Assembly (NCBI RefSeq): GCF_000218235.1
Contig: NZ_GL945017.1
Span: 2,590,952-2,654,951, forward strand
Length of the DNA stretch: 64,000 nucleotides
Direction of reading: 5' to 3'
Source of the DNA: Hallella multisaccharivorax DSM 17128
Lineage (GTDB): Bacteria > Bacteroidota > Bacteroidia > Bacteroidales > Bacteroidaceae
Shown piece after piece: positions 51,778 through 60,569 of this stretch; the first letter of the stretch is position 1; every line of letters starts with the position of its first letter. The notes below the pieces were generated by a model that saw nothing but the letters and a program-made list of their open reading frames with translations, made no database searches and was not told the DNA's origin. A program made the translations under genes and the position numbers.

Positions 51778-53976
51778 ATGGAAGAGATGCCTTTTGTTTT
51801 TTCCCGTGAAGAGCTCCATGAGGCGTGGCAACTTCGCCGCTACCTTATAGAGAAGGTGGGTGACGCCATGACGCAATCCGATAGGATGATGCTCCAGACA
51901 AGTCTCGGCGCCGCCATAGCCGATGGCCGCGTCAGGCGTGATGTCTTTGGCCTGAACCCCATCGTCACCGCTTTGGAGACGGCGCACATCTGTGTGGACG
52001 AGATAGGACTAAACCGTGATTCTGTCATCGCCACACTGCTCTGGGGATGCCGCTTCGACGACTTCGGAGAGATACAGTGTAAATACGGCGAGACCGTGGA
52101 GCATATCGTGCATGGACTCTATAAGTTACAGCATCTCTACGACAAGAATCCGGTCATCGAGAGCGATAACTTCCGCAACCTGCTGCTGTCGTTTGCCGAG
52201 GACATGCGTGTCATCCTCATCATGATCGCCGACCGTGTGTGCGTGATGCGCCTCATCCGCGACACGCCCGACAGGGCGGCACAGCACGAGGTGGCTGAGG
52301 AAGCATCGTATCTCTATGCCCCTCTGGCTCACAAGCTCGGCCTCTACACCCTGAAGTCAGAGTTGGAAGACCTCTCACTCAAATACTTAGAGCATGACGC
52401 CTACTACATGATCAAGGACAAGCTCAACGCCACTAAGGCGAGCCGTGACGCCTACATTGACCGCTTCATCGGGCCTATCCATGAGCGTCTGGAGCGGGCA
52501 GGGCTGAGGTTCCACATGAAAGGCCGCACGAAGTCAATCCATTCCATCTGGCAGAAGATGAAGAAGCAACAGTGCGGTTTCGAGGGTATCTACGACCTCT
52601 TCGCCATCCGCATCATCCTCGACGCGCCCTTGGAGAAGGAGAAGCAGCAGTGCTGGCAGGTCTACTCTATTGTCACCGACATGTATCAGCCCAACCCCAA
52701 GCGGCTGCGTGACTGGCTGTCGGTGCCGAAGTCGAATGGCTACGAGAGCCTGCACATCACCGTGTTAGGTCCTGAGAACAAATGGGTGGAGGTGCAGATC
52801 CGCACCGAGCGCATGGACGACATCGCCGAGCACGGTCTCGCTGCCCACTGGCGCTACAAAGGCATCAAGAGCGGAGGGCAGATGGACGAGTGGCTTGCCA
52901 ACATCCGTACGGCATTAGAGGCAGGCGACAACCTGCAGGTGATGGACCAGTTCAAGATGTCGCTGCAGCCCGACGACATCTATGTCTTCACGCCACGCGG
53001 CGACCTGTTCAAGTTTCCTGCGCGGTCCACGGTGCTTGACTTCGCCTACCGCATCCACTCCAATATCGGTAACACCTGCGTGGGCGGCCGCGTCAACGGC
53101 AAGGCTGTCCCCATGCGGCAGGAGCTGCGCTCCGGCGACACCGTGGAGGTGCTCACCCAGAGCAGCCAGAAGCCCAAGCGCGACTGGCTTACCATTGCCG
53201 TCACACCCAAGGCCAAGTCGAAGATTCGTCTGGCCCTCAAGGAGACACAGCAGAAAGACGGGCTCTATGCCAAGGAGCTTCTGGAACGGCGCTTCAAGAA
53301 CCGGCATATCGAAGTGGAGGAGAGCGTCATGGCACACTTGGTGAAGAAGATGGGATTCAAGGAGGTGTCTGACTTCTACAAGCAGGTGGCTGACGGCAAG
53401 CTCGATCCCAACGACATCATCGCCAGATACATAGAGACGCGCGACCACACCGAGAACAAGGATAAGGAGACGGTATCAGCCGAGCTGTTCAACTATGAGA
53501 GTCCGGAGGAGGAGCTGACGCGCGAGAGCGACGACGTGCTCACCATCGACCAGAACCTCAGGGGCATCGATTACCAGCTTGCACCTTGCTGCCATCCTAT
53601 CTATGGCGATCCGATCTTCGGCTTCGTGACGGCCGGTGGCGGCATCAAGATCCACCGCTCCGACTGCCCCAATGCACCAGAGATGCGGCGACGTTTTGGC
53701 TACCGCATCGTCAAGGCACGGTGGGCCGGTAAAGGCTCGTCGAAATACGCCATCACCCTGCACGTGGTGGGACACGACGACATCGGCATCGTGTCGAACA
53801 TTACCAACATCATCTCCAAAGACGAGAAGATCGTCATGCGGTCTATCAATATCGACTCTCATGACGGCCTCTTCTCGGGCAACCTCACCATTCAGGTCGA
53901 GGATACCGCGCGTCTCAACCAGCTTGTCAAGAAGCTCAAGGCGGTGAAAGGCGTGAGACAGATAGAGCGTATCTGA
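51778..53976 (+). CDS. RelA/SpoT-family (p)ppGpp synthetase with degenerate hydrolase domain
   Basis: The 732-residue protein has the RSH order: HD-like domain (about 50-200), synthetase (about 240-350; KSIHSIWQKM, IYDLFAIRII, SNGYESLHITV, QIRTERMDDIAEHGLAAHW), TGS (YVFTPRGDLFKFPARSTVLD), helical region and C-terminal ACT (ISKDEKIVMRSINIDSHDGL). In the first domain the expected HD pair is replaced in SVIATLLWGCRFDDFGE (residues 82-98), so hydrolysis is probably lost and the enzyme is a RelA-like synthetase. It lies downstream of the duplicated BIME copies. Confidence 0.93.
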   Translation: MEEMPFVFSREELHEAWQLRRYLIEKVGDAMTQSDRMMLQTSLGAAIADGRVRRDVFGLNPIVTALETAHICVDEIGLNRDSVIATLLWGCRFDDFGEIQCKYGETVEHIVHGLYKLQHLYDKNPVIESDNFRNLLLSFAEDMRVILIMIADRVCVMRLIRDTPDRAAQHEVAEEASYLYAPLAHKLGLYTLKSELEDLSLKYLEHDAYYMIKDKLNATKASRDAYIDRFIGPIHERLERAGLRFHMKGRTKSIHSIWQKMKKQQCGFEGIYDLFAIRIILDAPLEKEKQQCWQVYSIVTDMYQPNPKRLRDWLSVPKSNGYESLHITVLGPENKWVEVQIRTERMDDIAEHGLAAHWRYKGIKSGGQMDEWLANIRTALEAGDNLQVMDQFKMSLQPDDIYVFTPRGDLFKFPARSTVLDFAYRIHSNIGNTCVGGRVNGKAVPMRQELRSGDTVEVLTQSSQKPKRDWLTIAVTPKAKSKIRLALKETQQKDGLYAKELLERRFKNRHIEVEESVMAHLVKKMGFKEVSDFYKQVADGKLDPNDIIARYIETRDHTENKDKETVSAELFNYESPEEELTRESDDVLTIDQNLRGIDYQLAPCCHPIYGDPIFGFVTAGGGIKIHRSDCPNAPEMRRRFGYRIVKARWAGKGSSKYAITLHVVGHDDIGIVSNITNIISKDEKIVMRSINIDSHDGLFSGNLTIQVEDTARLNQLVKKLKAVKGVRQIERI

Positions 53977-54041
53977 AGCAAAGGGTGCTCTTTGAGAAGA
54001 GAGATTACGGCAGCGGTCATCACTGTCTATGCAAAAAAGGA

Positions 54042-54083
54042 AACGGCGGCGAAAGGGTTCTTGCGGACCCTTTCGCCGCCGTT
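54042..54083. terminator. Perfect 17-bp hairpin after the RSH gene
   Basis: AACGGCGGCGAAAGGGT pairs with ACCCTTTCGCCGCCGTT around an 8-nt loop, 66 bp beyond the stop codon. On the minus strand the hairpin runs into TCCTTTTTTGC, so it could also stop minus-strand reading. Confidence 0.75.
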
Positions 54084-54132
54084 AAAATTCGCGACATGTC
54101 TTTTCCCATTTGGCAAAAAGTGCCAACATCCC

Positions 54133-54383
54133 AGCAGGGTGGCCCCCTGTGGGCCACCTAAAATAATGTTCGACCGCTTTATCATCGGTCGGGACATCAT
54201 TTGTGGTAGGGCACAGGGCCCCCTGTGGGCCACCTAAAATAACGTTCGACCGCTTTATCATCGGTTGGGACATCATTTGTGGTAGGGCACAGGGCCCCCT
54301 GTGGGCCACCTAAAATAACGTTCGACCGCTTTATCATCGGTCGGGACATCATTTGTGGTAGGGCACAGGGCCCTACCCTGCAC
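54133..54383. repeat. BIME copy 22 (tandem composite)
   Basis: The right arm and left arm are fused as GGCACAGGGCCCCCTGTGGG and the unit repeats with a period of 76 bp, giving three spacers (each with GTTCGACCGCTTTATCATCGG) between the outer left and right arms. The outer left terminus lacks GTG. Confidence 0.85.
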
Positions 54384-54460
54384 TGTAAGCGTCACGACTC
54401 CTCTTCGGAAGAATTTCCACACGGTATCGTCTGGATTGTACTTGCCTTTTCAGTGAGATG

Positions 54461-54592
54461 GCAACATGATTACACTTGAATCGCACGTCCATTACACTTG
54501 AATCGCAATGCCATTACACTTGAATCGCATCGCCTTTACACTTGAATCGCAATGCCATTACACTTGAATCGCAATGCCTTTACACTGTAGAC
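54461..54592. repeat. 22-bp tandem repeat array C (six units)
   Basis: Units start at 54461, 54483, 54505, 54527, 54549 and 54571; typical unit GCAATGCCATTACACTTGAA(TC). A degenerate seventh follows at 54593. Same period and phase as arrays A and B. Confidence 0.9.
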
Positions 54593-54678
54593 GCGATAGC
54601 ATTTTCCCGTCGACGCACTATGGCGGCGTAAGCATATAAATTTGAGGGAGGCCTGTGTCGGGTTTCGTGTGCAGGCTG

Positions 54679-55965
54679 TTATTTTTTCGTCACTCTTGCG
54701 AGCCACCGCCGGAACTCGTTTCTGTAGCCGTTGAAGACATTGATATCGGTGTGCGGTGCAATGCCGCGCACCTTTCCGTCAGGCGCGAGCTGCCATATCC
54801 ACAGCTTCACGTCCGGCTTGTACTCGCCGTAGCGCGCTATCCACACGGGATAGGTCTGCTTGATGTCGGGCGCATAGTCGAGCCACCGGTTTATGAAGGT
54901 CTGACTGATGTAGAGGATAGGTCGCATGCCTGTCTCCTTCTCAACAATCTGCAACCAGTTTCTCACACGGCTCCACATAGCTCTTGCTCCGCCCATCTTT
55001 ATCACCTGTGAGGGCAGTGGCTCCAAGTCGAGTACTGGCGGCAGGTCTCCTTTCTTGAAGTGGCTGTGGCTCAGGAAGTGCCAGGCCTGCTGTGCACCGG
55101 AGGTGCGATGCGTGAAATAGTGGTAAGAGCCCACGGGGTAGCCGTGGCTGCGTGCCGCCGCATAGTCGGAAGCATAGTAAGGATTCAGGAGTGACGCGCC
55201 CTCGGTAGACTTGATGAAGATGAACGAGACCTCGTAGTCGACGTGTCCGCTCACGTTCTTCTTCGACAGTGAGCCGAGGTGGGTGATGCGCAGGCGGTCC
55301 CAGTCGACGGAGTACCGCTTGCGTCCTTGTACATGCTGGTGCTTGGACAGGTCGATGCCGTAGACGCGCTCCGAGGTATAGTTGAGGCGCTCTCCCCTGT
55401 AGGTGTCGCGCAACCACTCGCCTACGCGGAAGTAGCGGTGCTGCGACGAGAAGCCAAAGCCCGTGCGGTGCCCGTCTTTCCATTGTCCTTCATAATAGGT
55501 GTTGAGGGTGTCGATGTAATGGCCGTAGCCGTGTGCGCGGAACTGACGGTCCATCTCGCCGTGGTAGATGCCTGCCGAGTCGCGTCGCATTGCCGTGACG
55601 AGGGTGTCGTGATCCCATTGTCCGATGACAAGTCGCCCCTCGCTATCTCTCACGGTGCCGCGTCCCTGCCGCATGCCGTTGTGCCAGCGTCCGCTGTAGA
55701 GTATGCTGTCGCCTAAGCTGAGCACGCCGAGGCCCTCGCGCTTGCCCTTGACGAGCTGTCCATGGTAGACGATGCCACCCTTGCCACGCACGGTGTGGAT
55801 CTCATTGGTGTGGATGGTGCAAGCCGTGAGGCACAGAATGATAATGCTGAGGAATATGGTCCGTTGAGGGTTGAGAGTTGAGGGTTGAGAGTTATGATTA
55901 CTATTATGCTCATTGCGATGCTCTCTCTCTTGTATTTTTCTTTCTTTAGCGAATAGGCGGTTCAT
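54679..55965 (-). CDS. MORN-repeat GH25 muramidase lipoprotein
   Basis: The 428-residue protein begins MNRLFAKERKIQE; a hydrophobic segment ending LCLTAC (about 40-58) looks like a lipoprotein or membrane anchor. About five MORN repeats follow (YHGQLVKGKREGLGVL, YSGRWHNGMRQGRGTV, YEGQWKDGHRTGFGF). The GH25 lysozyme domain starts at YGIDLSKHQ and has FIFIKSTEG, GSYHYFTH and PPVLDLEPL, in which the acidic residues fit the active site. The start overlaps the upstream stop as ATGA. Reading further upstream is open but lies inside the neighbour. It probably cuts peptidoglycan; the MORN part may anchor or bind lipid. Confidence 0.88.
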   Translation of the reverse strand: MNRLFAKERKIQEREHRNEHNSNHNSQPSTLNPQRTIFLSIIILCLTACTIHTNEIHTVRGKGGIVYHGQLVKGKREGLGVLSLGDSILYSGRWHNGMRQGRGTVRDSEGRLVIGQWDHDTLVTAMRRDSAGIYHGEMDRQFRAHGYGHYIDTLNTYYEGQWKDGHRTGFGFSSQHRYFRVGEWLRDTYRGERLNYTSERVYGIDLSKHQHVQGRKRYSVDWDRLRITHLGSLSKKNVSGHVDYEVSFIFIKSTEGASLLNPYYASDYAAARSHGYPVGSYHYFTHRTSGAQQAWHFLSHSHFKKGDLPPVLDLEPLPSQVIKMGGARAMWSRVRNWLQIVEKETGMRPILYISQTFINRWLDYAPDIKQTYPVWIARYGEYKPDVKLWIWQLAPDGKVRGIAPHTDINVFNGYRNEFRRWLARVTKK

Positions 55966-56879
55966 TGCAGCACCTCCTTTCCATGGATGATTCCGATGAA
56001 GCGTCCGTGCTTGGTGAAGACCGGCGCGCCATCGACGGCAAAGAGGCTTGGCACGTCGTGCTCGTGGCCCTGCCAATAGTTGCCGGCGGCGATGACAGCG
56101 TGATAGCGCAGTGTGGTGTCCTCCGGACAGAGCCGTACGGTGACGATCTTGCGGTGCTCGGTGGCTCCCCAGGGCACGTTTCGCACGGCGTAGACGCCCC
56201 AGGGCTTTGTCAACCGGCGGGTATGGATGATGAATGTCTGTGCCTTGCCGGAGAGTGGCACCACTACCGGTGCGCATGCTACGCTGTGCCGGCGGTTGCT
56301 GCCGTTGTACCAACTCACGTGGTAGGTGGCGCGGAGCATCAGCCGGCTCTGCCTGGCCGGATGGAGATGTCCGGCGCTGTCGGTCCGGCAGATGTGGCGC
56401 AGCTCACCGACGACTTGTTTCAACGAGTCGGTCATCCGGCTCTGACGGCTGGCGTAGGCGGCGATCTGTGTGTAGCCCTCGTCGACAATGCCGTGGGAGC
56501 GGAGATAATAGATGAGCTCCTTGCGCTCGGTTTCTTTGCGGGCTAAGAGGCTGACGAGGGAATCGCACACTGCCGGCACCGAGTCGGCATGCAGCGTCGA
56601 CGTGGGGCCGATGGTGAGCACGCGGCCGTCACAGCTCGCCCACCACCAGTGACGGTTGATCCATACGCCCTGTTGCCGGACGGAATCGCTGTTGAGTGCC
56701 ACTGTGTCCCTCCCGCTGACAAGGCACACGTCGACACGTCCGTCGACAAGGCACGCGCTGCGGCGAAGGTCGGTCTCGGAAGCAGGCATGGCCCGAACGA
56801 CAAGCCATACCAGTGCCGTTAAAAGCAATAGGGCGGAAATAATGAGTATCTTATAATGGAATAATCTTAACTGCATCAC
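55962..56879 (-). CDS. Uncharacterised membrane-anchored protein, partner of the MORN-GH25 gene
   Basis: The 305-residue protein has one N-terminal membrane helix (KILIISALLLLTALVWLVV) and an extracytoplasmic domain. The C-terminal SLFAVDGAPVFTKHGRFIGI is reminiscent of the end of trypsin-like folds but lacks the catalytic GDSGG. It is translationally coupled to the muramidase (ATGA overlap), so the two probably act together at the cell wall. Function unknown. Confidence 0.65.
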   Translation of the reverse strand: MMQLRLFHYKILIISALLLLTALVWLVVRAMPASETDLRRSACLVDGRVDVCLVSGRDTVALNSDSVRQQGVWINRHWWWASCDGRVLTIGPTSTLHADSVPAVCDSLVSLLARKETERKELIYYLRSHGIVDEGYTQIAAYASRQSRMTDSLKQVVGELRHICRTDSAGHLHPARQSRLMLRATYHVSWYNGSNRRHSVACAPVVVPLSGKAQTFIIHTRRLTKPWGVYAVRNVPWGATEHRKIVTVRLCPEDTTLRYHAVIAAGNYWQGHEHDVPSLFAVDGAPVFTKHGRFIGIIHGKEVLQ

Positions 56880-57067
56880 GCTCTTCTTTGAAATGCAAAA
56901 TTACAAATTCTTTCCATACCTTTTCCTTTGAAACCGAAAATTAATTTGCGTGATTGTCGCCAAAAACAGTCTTGAGGGAATATCATCGGAGCCGTTTTTC
57001 GCCAGAAAAAATACGGTATGGGCGCATTTTTTTAGGACAACCGGCATGTCGTCTTGGATATTTTGTG

Positions 57068-57075
57068 TAAGTTTG
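57068..57075 (+). promoter_or_regulatory. -7 element TAAGTTTG upstream of the second GH3 gene
   Basis: A TAnnTTTG match 62 bp before the GTG start at 57138. Confidence 0.45.
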
Positions 57076-57137
57076 CGAACCGAAACCTATGCTTACGCTT
57101 GCGCTTCTGCAACTAAAACTCAAAATAATCAAATATT

Positions 57138-59474
57138 GTGTATAGAAAAACTCTTTTTCTCACCCTTTCTCTTTTCGTTGGCCTCTGCGCTGTGCAGGCC
57201 AGGGGTGTACTGCCTTATCGCGATGCCTCACTGCCTGTATCGGATCGTGTGAGCGATCTCTTGGGCCGCATGACGCTGCAAGAGAAGATCGGACAGCTGC
57301 GCTGTGTGCTTGCCTGGGACTATTATGACATTCTCAACCGCCGGAAGGTAGAGCCGTCGGCATCGTTCAAGCAAGCCGTCGCTGACAGTCATATCGGCAT
57401 GTTGTGGGCCACTTACCGCGCCGACCCGTGGACGCGCAAGACCCTGGGCAACGGTCTCAACCCTCGTCTTGCTGCCCTCTGTGGCAATGCCCTGCAACGC
57501 TATGTTGTGGAGCATACGCGTCTCGGCATTCCTCTCTTCCTCGCCGAGGAGGCTCCTCACGGCCACATGGCCATCGGCACCACCGTCTTTCCCACGGGCT
57601 TGGGCATGGCCGCCACCTTCGACCGTGATGTCATCCGTCGCGCAGGCAGCGTTATCGCCCGTGAGATGCGGCTCCAAGGCGCCCACATCAGCTATGGACC
57701 CGTCATCGACCTCTGCCGTGAGCCACGGTGGAGCAGGGTGGAGGAGAATATGGGTGAGGACCCTGTGCTGGCCGGAGACATCGCTGCGGCGGAGGTAGAA
57801 GGCCTCGGCGGCGGTGACTTGTCGAAGCCCTATGCCACCCTTCCCACCCTGAAGCATTTCATCGGCTACGGCACCACCGAGGGTGGACACAATGGCGCAC
57901 CCACCTGTCTGGGTCAACGCGAGATCAGACAGTTCTTTCTGCCGCCTTTCCGCACGGCCATCAAGGCGGGTGCCCTGTCGGTGATGACGAGTTACAACAG
58001 TCTCGACGGCGTGCCCTCGACGATGGACGACGGCTACCTCAAGGGTGTGCTGCGGCAGGAATGGGGCTTCAAGGGTTTCATCGTGTCCGACCTGTACAGT
58101 GTTGACGGCATTGCCGTGAATCACCGTGTGGCGTGTGACCTCACGGAGGCTGCGGCGATGGCACTCAACGCCGGCGTCGACGTGGATCTCGGCGGCCGCT
58201 CTTATGCCCACTTGGAGGAGGCTCTGCAGCGTGGGCTCACCACGCAGGCCGTCATTGACACAGCGTGTGCCCGCGTGCTGCGCATGAAGTTTGAGATGGG
58301 CCTCTTCGAGCATCCTTATGTAGACCCCGCAAAGGCTGTCGCCGGCGTGCGCACTCCCGACAACGTAGGGGTGGCCCGTGAGGTGGCTCTGAAATCGGTC
58401 ACGCTGCTGAAGAACAACGGCGTGCTGCCTCTCGCCCGCAACCTCAAAGTGGTACTCGTGGGGCCTAATGCCGACAACGTATATAATATGTTAGGCGATT
58501 ACACGGCACCGCAGGATGCGGGCAACGTGAAGACCGTGCTCGACGGTCTGCGCCGTTATCTGCCCGACTCACAGCTGAGTTACGTGAAAGGCTGCGCCAT
58601 CCGCGACACCACGGCCAATGGCATTGCCGCGGCAGTGGCGGCGGCGCGCCAGGCCGATGTCGTAGTGGCTTGTGTGGGAGGCAGCAGCGCGCGCGACTTC
58701 AAGACAAGTTATCAGGCGACCGGTGCCGCCACGGTCGGTGCCGCTATCCTGAGCGATATGGAGTCGGGCGAAGGTTACGACCGTGCCACCCTCGGACTTC
58801 TGGGCCTGCAAGACCGTTTGCTCCGTGAGCTGAAAGAGACAGGCAGGCCCCTCGTGGTGGTCTATATAGAGGGCCGCCCGCTGCTGAAGAACTGGCCGGC
58901 GGAGCATGCCGACGCCCTGCTCACAGCCTACTATCCCGGGCAGGAAGGCGGCGACGCCATTGCCGACGTGCTCTTCGGCGCTTACAATCCCGCGGGACGA
59001 TTGCCCATTTCCGTGCCCCGCGCCGTGGGACAGCTGCCGGTGTTCTACAACAAGAAGGCCGTGGCGCAGTCCTATGTCGAGATGTCCGGACAGCCGCTTT
59101 ATGCCTTTGGCTACGGCCTGAGCTACACCACGTTCCGCTATTCCAATCTCCACATCACGCAGCGTGGGCCGCAACAGTTTGACGTGTCGTTCGACGTGAC
59201 CAACACCGGCAGCCGCGACGGTGATGATGTGCCGCAGCTCTACCTCCGCGACGAGGTGGCGTCGGTGGCGCAGCCCGTGATGCAGCTCCGTGCTTTCGAC
59301 CGCCGTTTCATCCGGGCAGGGGTGACCGAGCACTTCGTCTTCCATATAGGCCCAGAGCAGCTCAGCATTGTAGGCCGTGATATGCGGGAGATGGTGGAGC
59401 CCGGCGACTTCACTGTCATGGTGGGCCCGAGTAGCGACCATATCGCCCTCAGAGAGCGCTTCGCGGTGAAATAA
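57138..59474 (+). CDS. Glycoside hydrolase family 3 enzyme (BglX-like)
   Basis: The 778-residue protein starts with GTG and a Sec signal (VYRKTLFLTLSLFVGLCAVQ if read as Val). Barrel: MTLQEKIGQL, HGHMAIGTTVFPTGLGMAA, LKHFIGYGTTEGG; nucleophile D318 in FKGFIVSDLYSVDG. Second domain: YYPGQEGGDAIADVLFGAYN. C-terminal fibronectin-like domain: LYAFGYGLSYTTF and QLYLRDEV. It probably hydrolyses beta-linked gluco- or xylo-oligosaccharides in the periplasm. No ATG lies at the right place, so the GTG start is preferred. Confidence 0.92.
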   Translation: MYRKTLFLTLSLFVGLCAVQARGVLPYRDASLPVSDRVSDLLGRMTLQEKIGQLRCVLAWDYYDILNRRKVEPSASFKQAVADSHIGMLWATYRADPWTRKTLGNGLNPRLAALCGNALQRYVVEHTRLGIPLFLAEEAPHGHMAIGTTVFPTGLGMAATFDRDVIRRAGSVIAREMRLQGAHISYGPVIDLCREPRWSRVEENMGEDPVLAGDIAAAEVEGLGGGDLSKPYATLPTLKHFIGYGTTEGGHNGAPTCLGQREIRQFFLPPFRTAIKAGALSVMTSYNSLDGVPSTMDDGYLKGVLRQEWGFKGFIVSDLYSVDGIAVNHRVACDLTEAAAMALNAGVDVDLGGRSYAHLEEALQRGLTTQAVIDTACARVLRMKFEMGLFEHPYVDPAKAVAGVRTPDNVGVAREVALKSVTLLKNNGVLPLARNLKVVLVGPNADNVYNMLGDYTAPQDAGNVKTVLDGLRRYLPDSQLSYVKGCAIRDTTANGIAAAVAAARQADVVVACVGGSSARDFKTSYQATGAATVGAAILSDMESGEGYDRATLGLLGLQDRLLRELKETGRPLVVVYIEGRPLLKNWPAEHADALLTAYYPGQEGGDAIADVLFGAYNPAGRLPISVPRAVGQLPVFYNKKAVAQSYVEMSGQPLYAFGYGLSYTTFRYSNLHITQRGPQQFDVSFDVTNTGSRDGDDVPQLYLRDEVASVAQPVMQLRAFDRRFIRAGVTEHFVFHIGPEQLSIVGRDMREMVEPGDFTVMVGPSSDHIALRERFAVK

Positions 59475-59486
59475 GACATAAAAAAA

Positions 59487-59504
59487 GCAGCCCCGCTGGG
59501 CTGC
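59487..59504. terminator. Bidirectional terminator between GH3 and the OmpH-like gene
   Basis: Stem GCAGCCC-CGCT-GGGCTGC, flanked by A7 on the left and AAAAAT on the right, lies between convergent genes. On the minus strand it is followed by TTTTTTT. Confidence 0.75.
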
Positions 59505-59565
59505 CAAAAATAAATCTAATAGTTAGGGTCCCGACATGTCACATGCCAGTCCCCAGATCTTCTTA

Positions 59566-60168
59566 TTACTTTTTCTGTGTTGCGGGCTTACCTTTGTAAG
59601 CCTTATTGAGTCCTGCCACAACCTCTGTGGTGATGTCGTAGGCCTTGTCGGCGTAGAGCACGTTGTCGCCCTGCTTGGCGAAGATCATGCCATACTTGCC
59701 ATCCTTGTTGAACACGGCGAGATAGTGCTGGATGGAGTCGTGCAATGCTTGGTTGTACTTTGCGGTCTCAGCCTGGAACTCGTTGCTCAGGCGCTGGTTG
59801 AGAGCCTGCAGATCACCGCTCTGCTTCTGCAGTCCGGCCTGAATAGCCTCAGCCTGCTCGCGCGTGTAAGCGTTCTGCTGCACCTTCTGCTGGAAGTTGG
59901 CAGCCGCGCCCTGCAGTGCCTGCTGGCGGCTGGCAAGGGTCTTCTGAATGTTCGTGCCCTTGAGATTGAGAATCTTGGAGTAGTCTTTGCAGAACTGATA
60001 CTGCGTCATGATGGAGTCTACCTCCACGTAAGCAATCTTTGTGCTGGCAGCCTTCGTCTGCGTTGTCGTCGTCTTTTCGTCCATCTTGGGCGCGCTCTTG
60101 TTGCAAGATGTCAGCCCAAACGTCGTGACCACGGCGAAAGCCACGGCGAAGAGAATGTTCTTCTTCAT
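59566..60168 (-). CDS. OmpH/Skp-like periplasmic protein (lipoprotein)
   Basis: The 200-residue protein has a lipobox (VTTFGLTSC, cysteine at 22), a low-complexity TTTTQTKAAS linker, then KIAYVEVDSIMTQYQFCKDY and a long coiled-coil (about 70-150). YGMIFAKQGDNVLYADKAYD at the end matches OmpH/Skp proteins, which chaperone outer-membrane proteins as trimers with helical arms. The lipid anchor distinguishes it from soluble Skp. Confidence 0.88.
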   Translation of the reverse strand: MKKNILFAVAFAVVTTFGLTSCNKSAPKMDEKTTTTQTKAASTKIAYVEVDSIMTQYQFCKDYSKILNLKGTNIQKTLASRQQALQGAAANFQQKVQQNAYTREQAEAIQAGLQKQSGDLQALNQRLSNEFQAETAKYNQALHDSIQHYLAVFNKDGKYGMIFAKQGDNVLYADKAYDITTEVVAGLNKAYKGKPATQKK

Positions 60169-60242
60169 ATTTCTGTGTATTATCTGAGTTCTAATGATTC
60201 ACTACCGTCTTCTTCCTTCTCACTCTTCTTTCAGACATTTAA

Positions 60243-60437
60243 TTATCTGAACCTTCCCGCTGCCCGCATCTCACGGTCCTCATCGATGACGCAATGGATG
60301 CCTCTGTCTTTCATAGCCTGGGAGTCATGGATGTGCATCGATGAGAAGCGTCCGTTCTTCTGCAATAGGACCTTCACGGAGAGAAGTGCTATCGATATAG
60401 CAATTATTAACACCGAGAGGAGCAACATTTCTATCAT
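60243..60437 (-). CDS. 64-residue membrane protein
   Basis: Starts MIEMLLLSVLIIAISIALLS, a single transmembrane helix, followed by a basic segment and KDRGIHCVIDEDREMRAAGR. The C-terminal GIHC...D-R-E pattern recurs in small Bacteroidales proteins I have seen, with no known function. It has a strong promoter at 60478-60507, which supports expression. Confidence 0.75.
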   Translation of the reverse strand: MIEMLLLSVLIIAISIALLSVKVLLQKNGRFSSMHIHDSQAMKDRGIHCVIDEDREMRAAGRFR

Positions 60438-60477
60438 ATTTTGCTAAATTTGCAGTGGATTTATGTGTTATGCGCTG

Positions 60478-60507
60478 CAAAGATAGCGTTAAATAAACAA
60501 ATGACAA
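60478..60507 (-). promoter_or_regulatory. Promoter of the 64-residue membrane protein
   Basis: Minus strand: TTG at 60507-60505, 19 bp, TATCTTTG at 60485-60478. Confidence 0.6.
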
Positions 60508-60569
60508 AGAGATAACGCAACAATTTAGAGTTTTATTACCAAAAAATTCAATATTAAATAGTATAGATT

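Noticed and set aside
54679..56313. Longer start of the MORN-GH25 gene at 56313
   Set aside because: The added part overlaps the upstream gene in another frame and reads as R/H/G-rich shadow; the ATGA overlap at 55965 is a better start.
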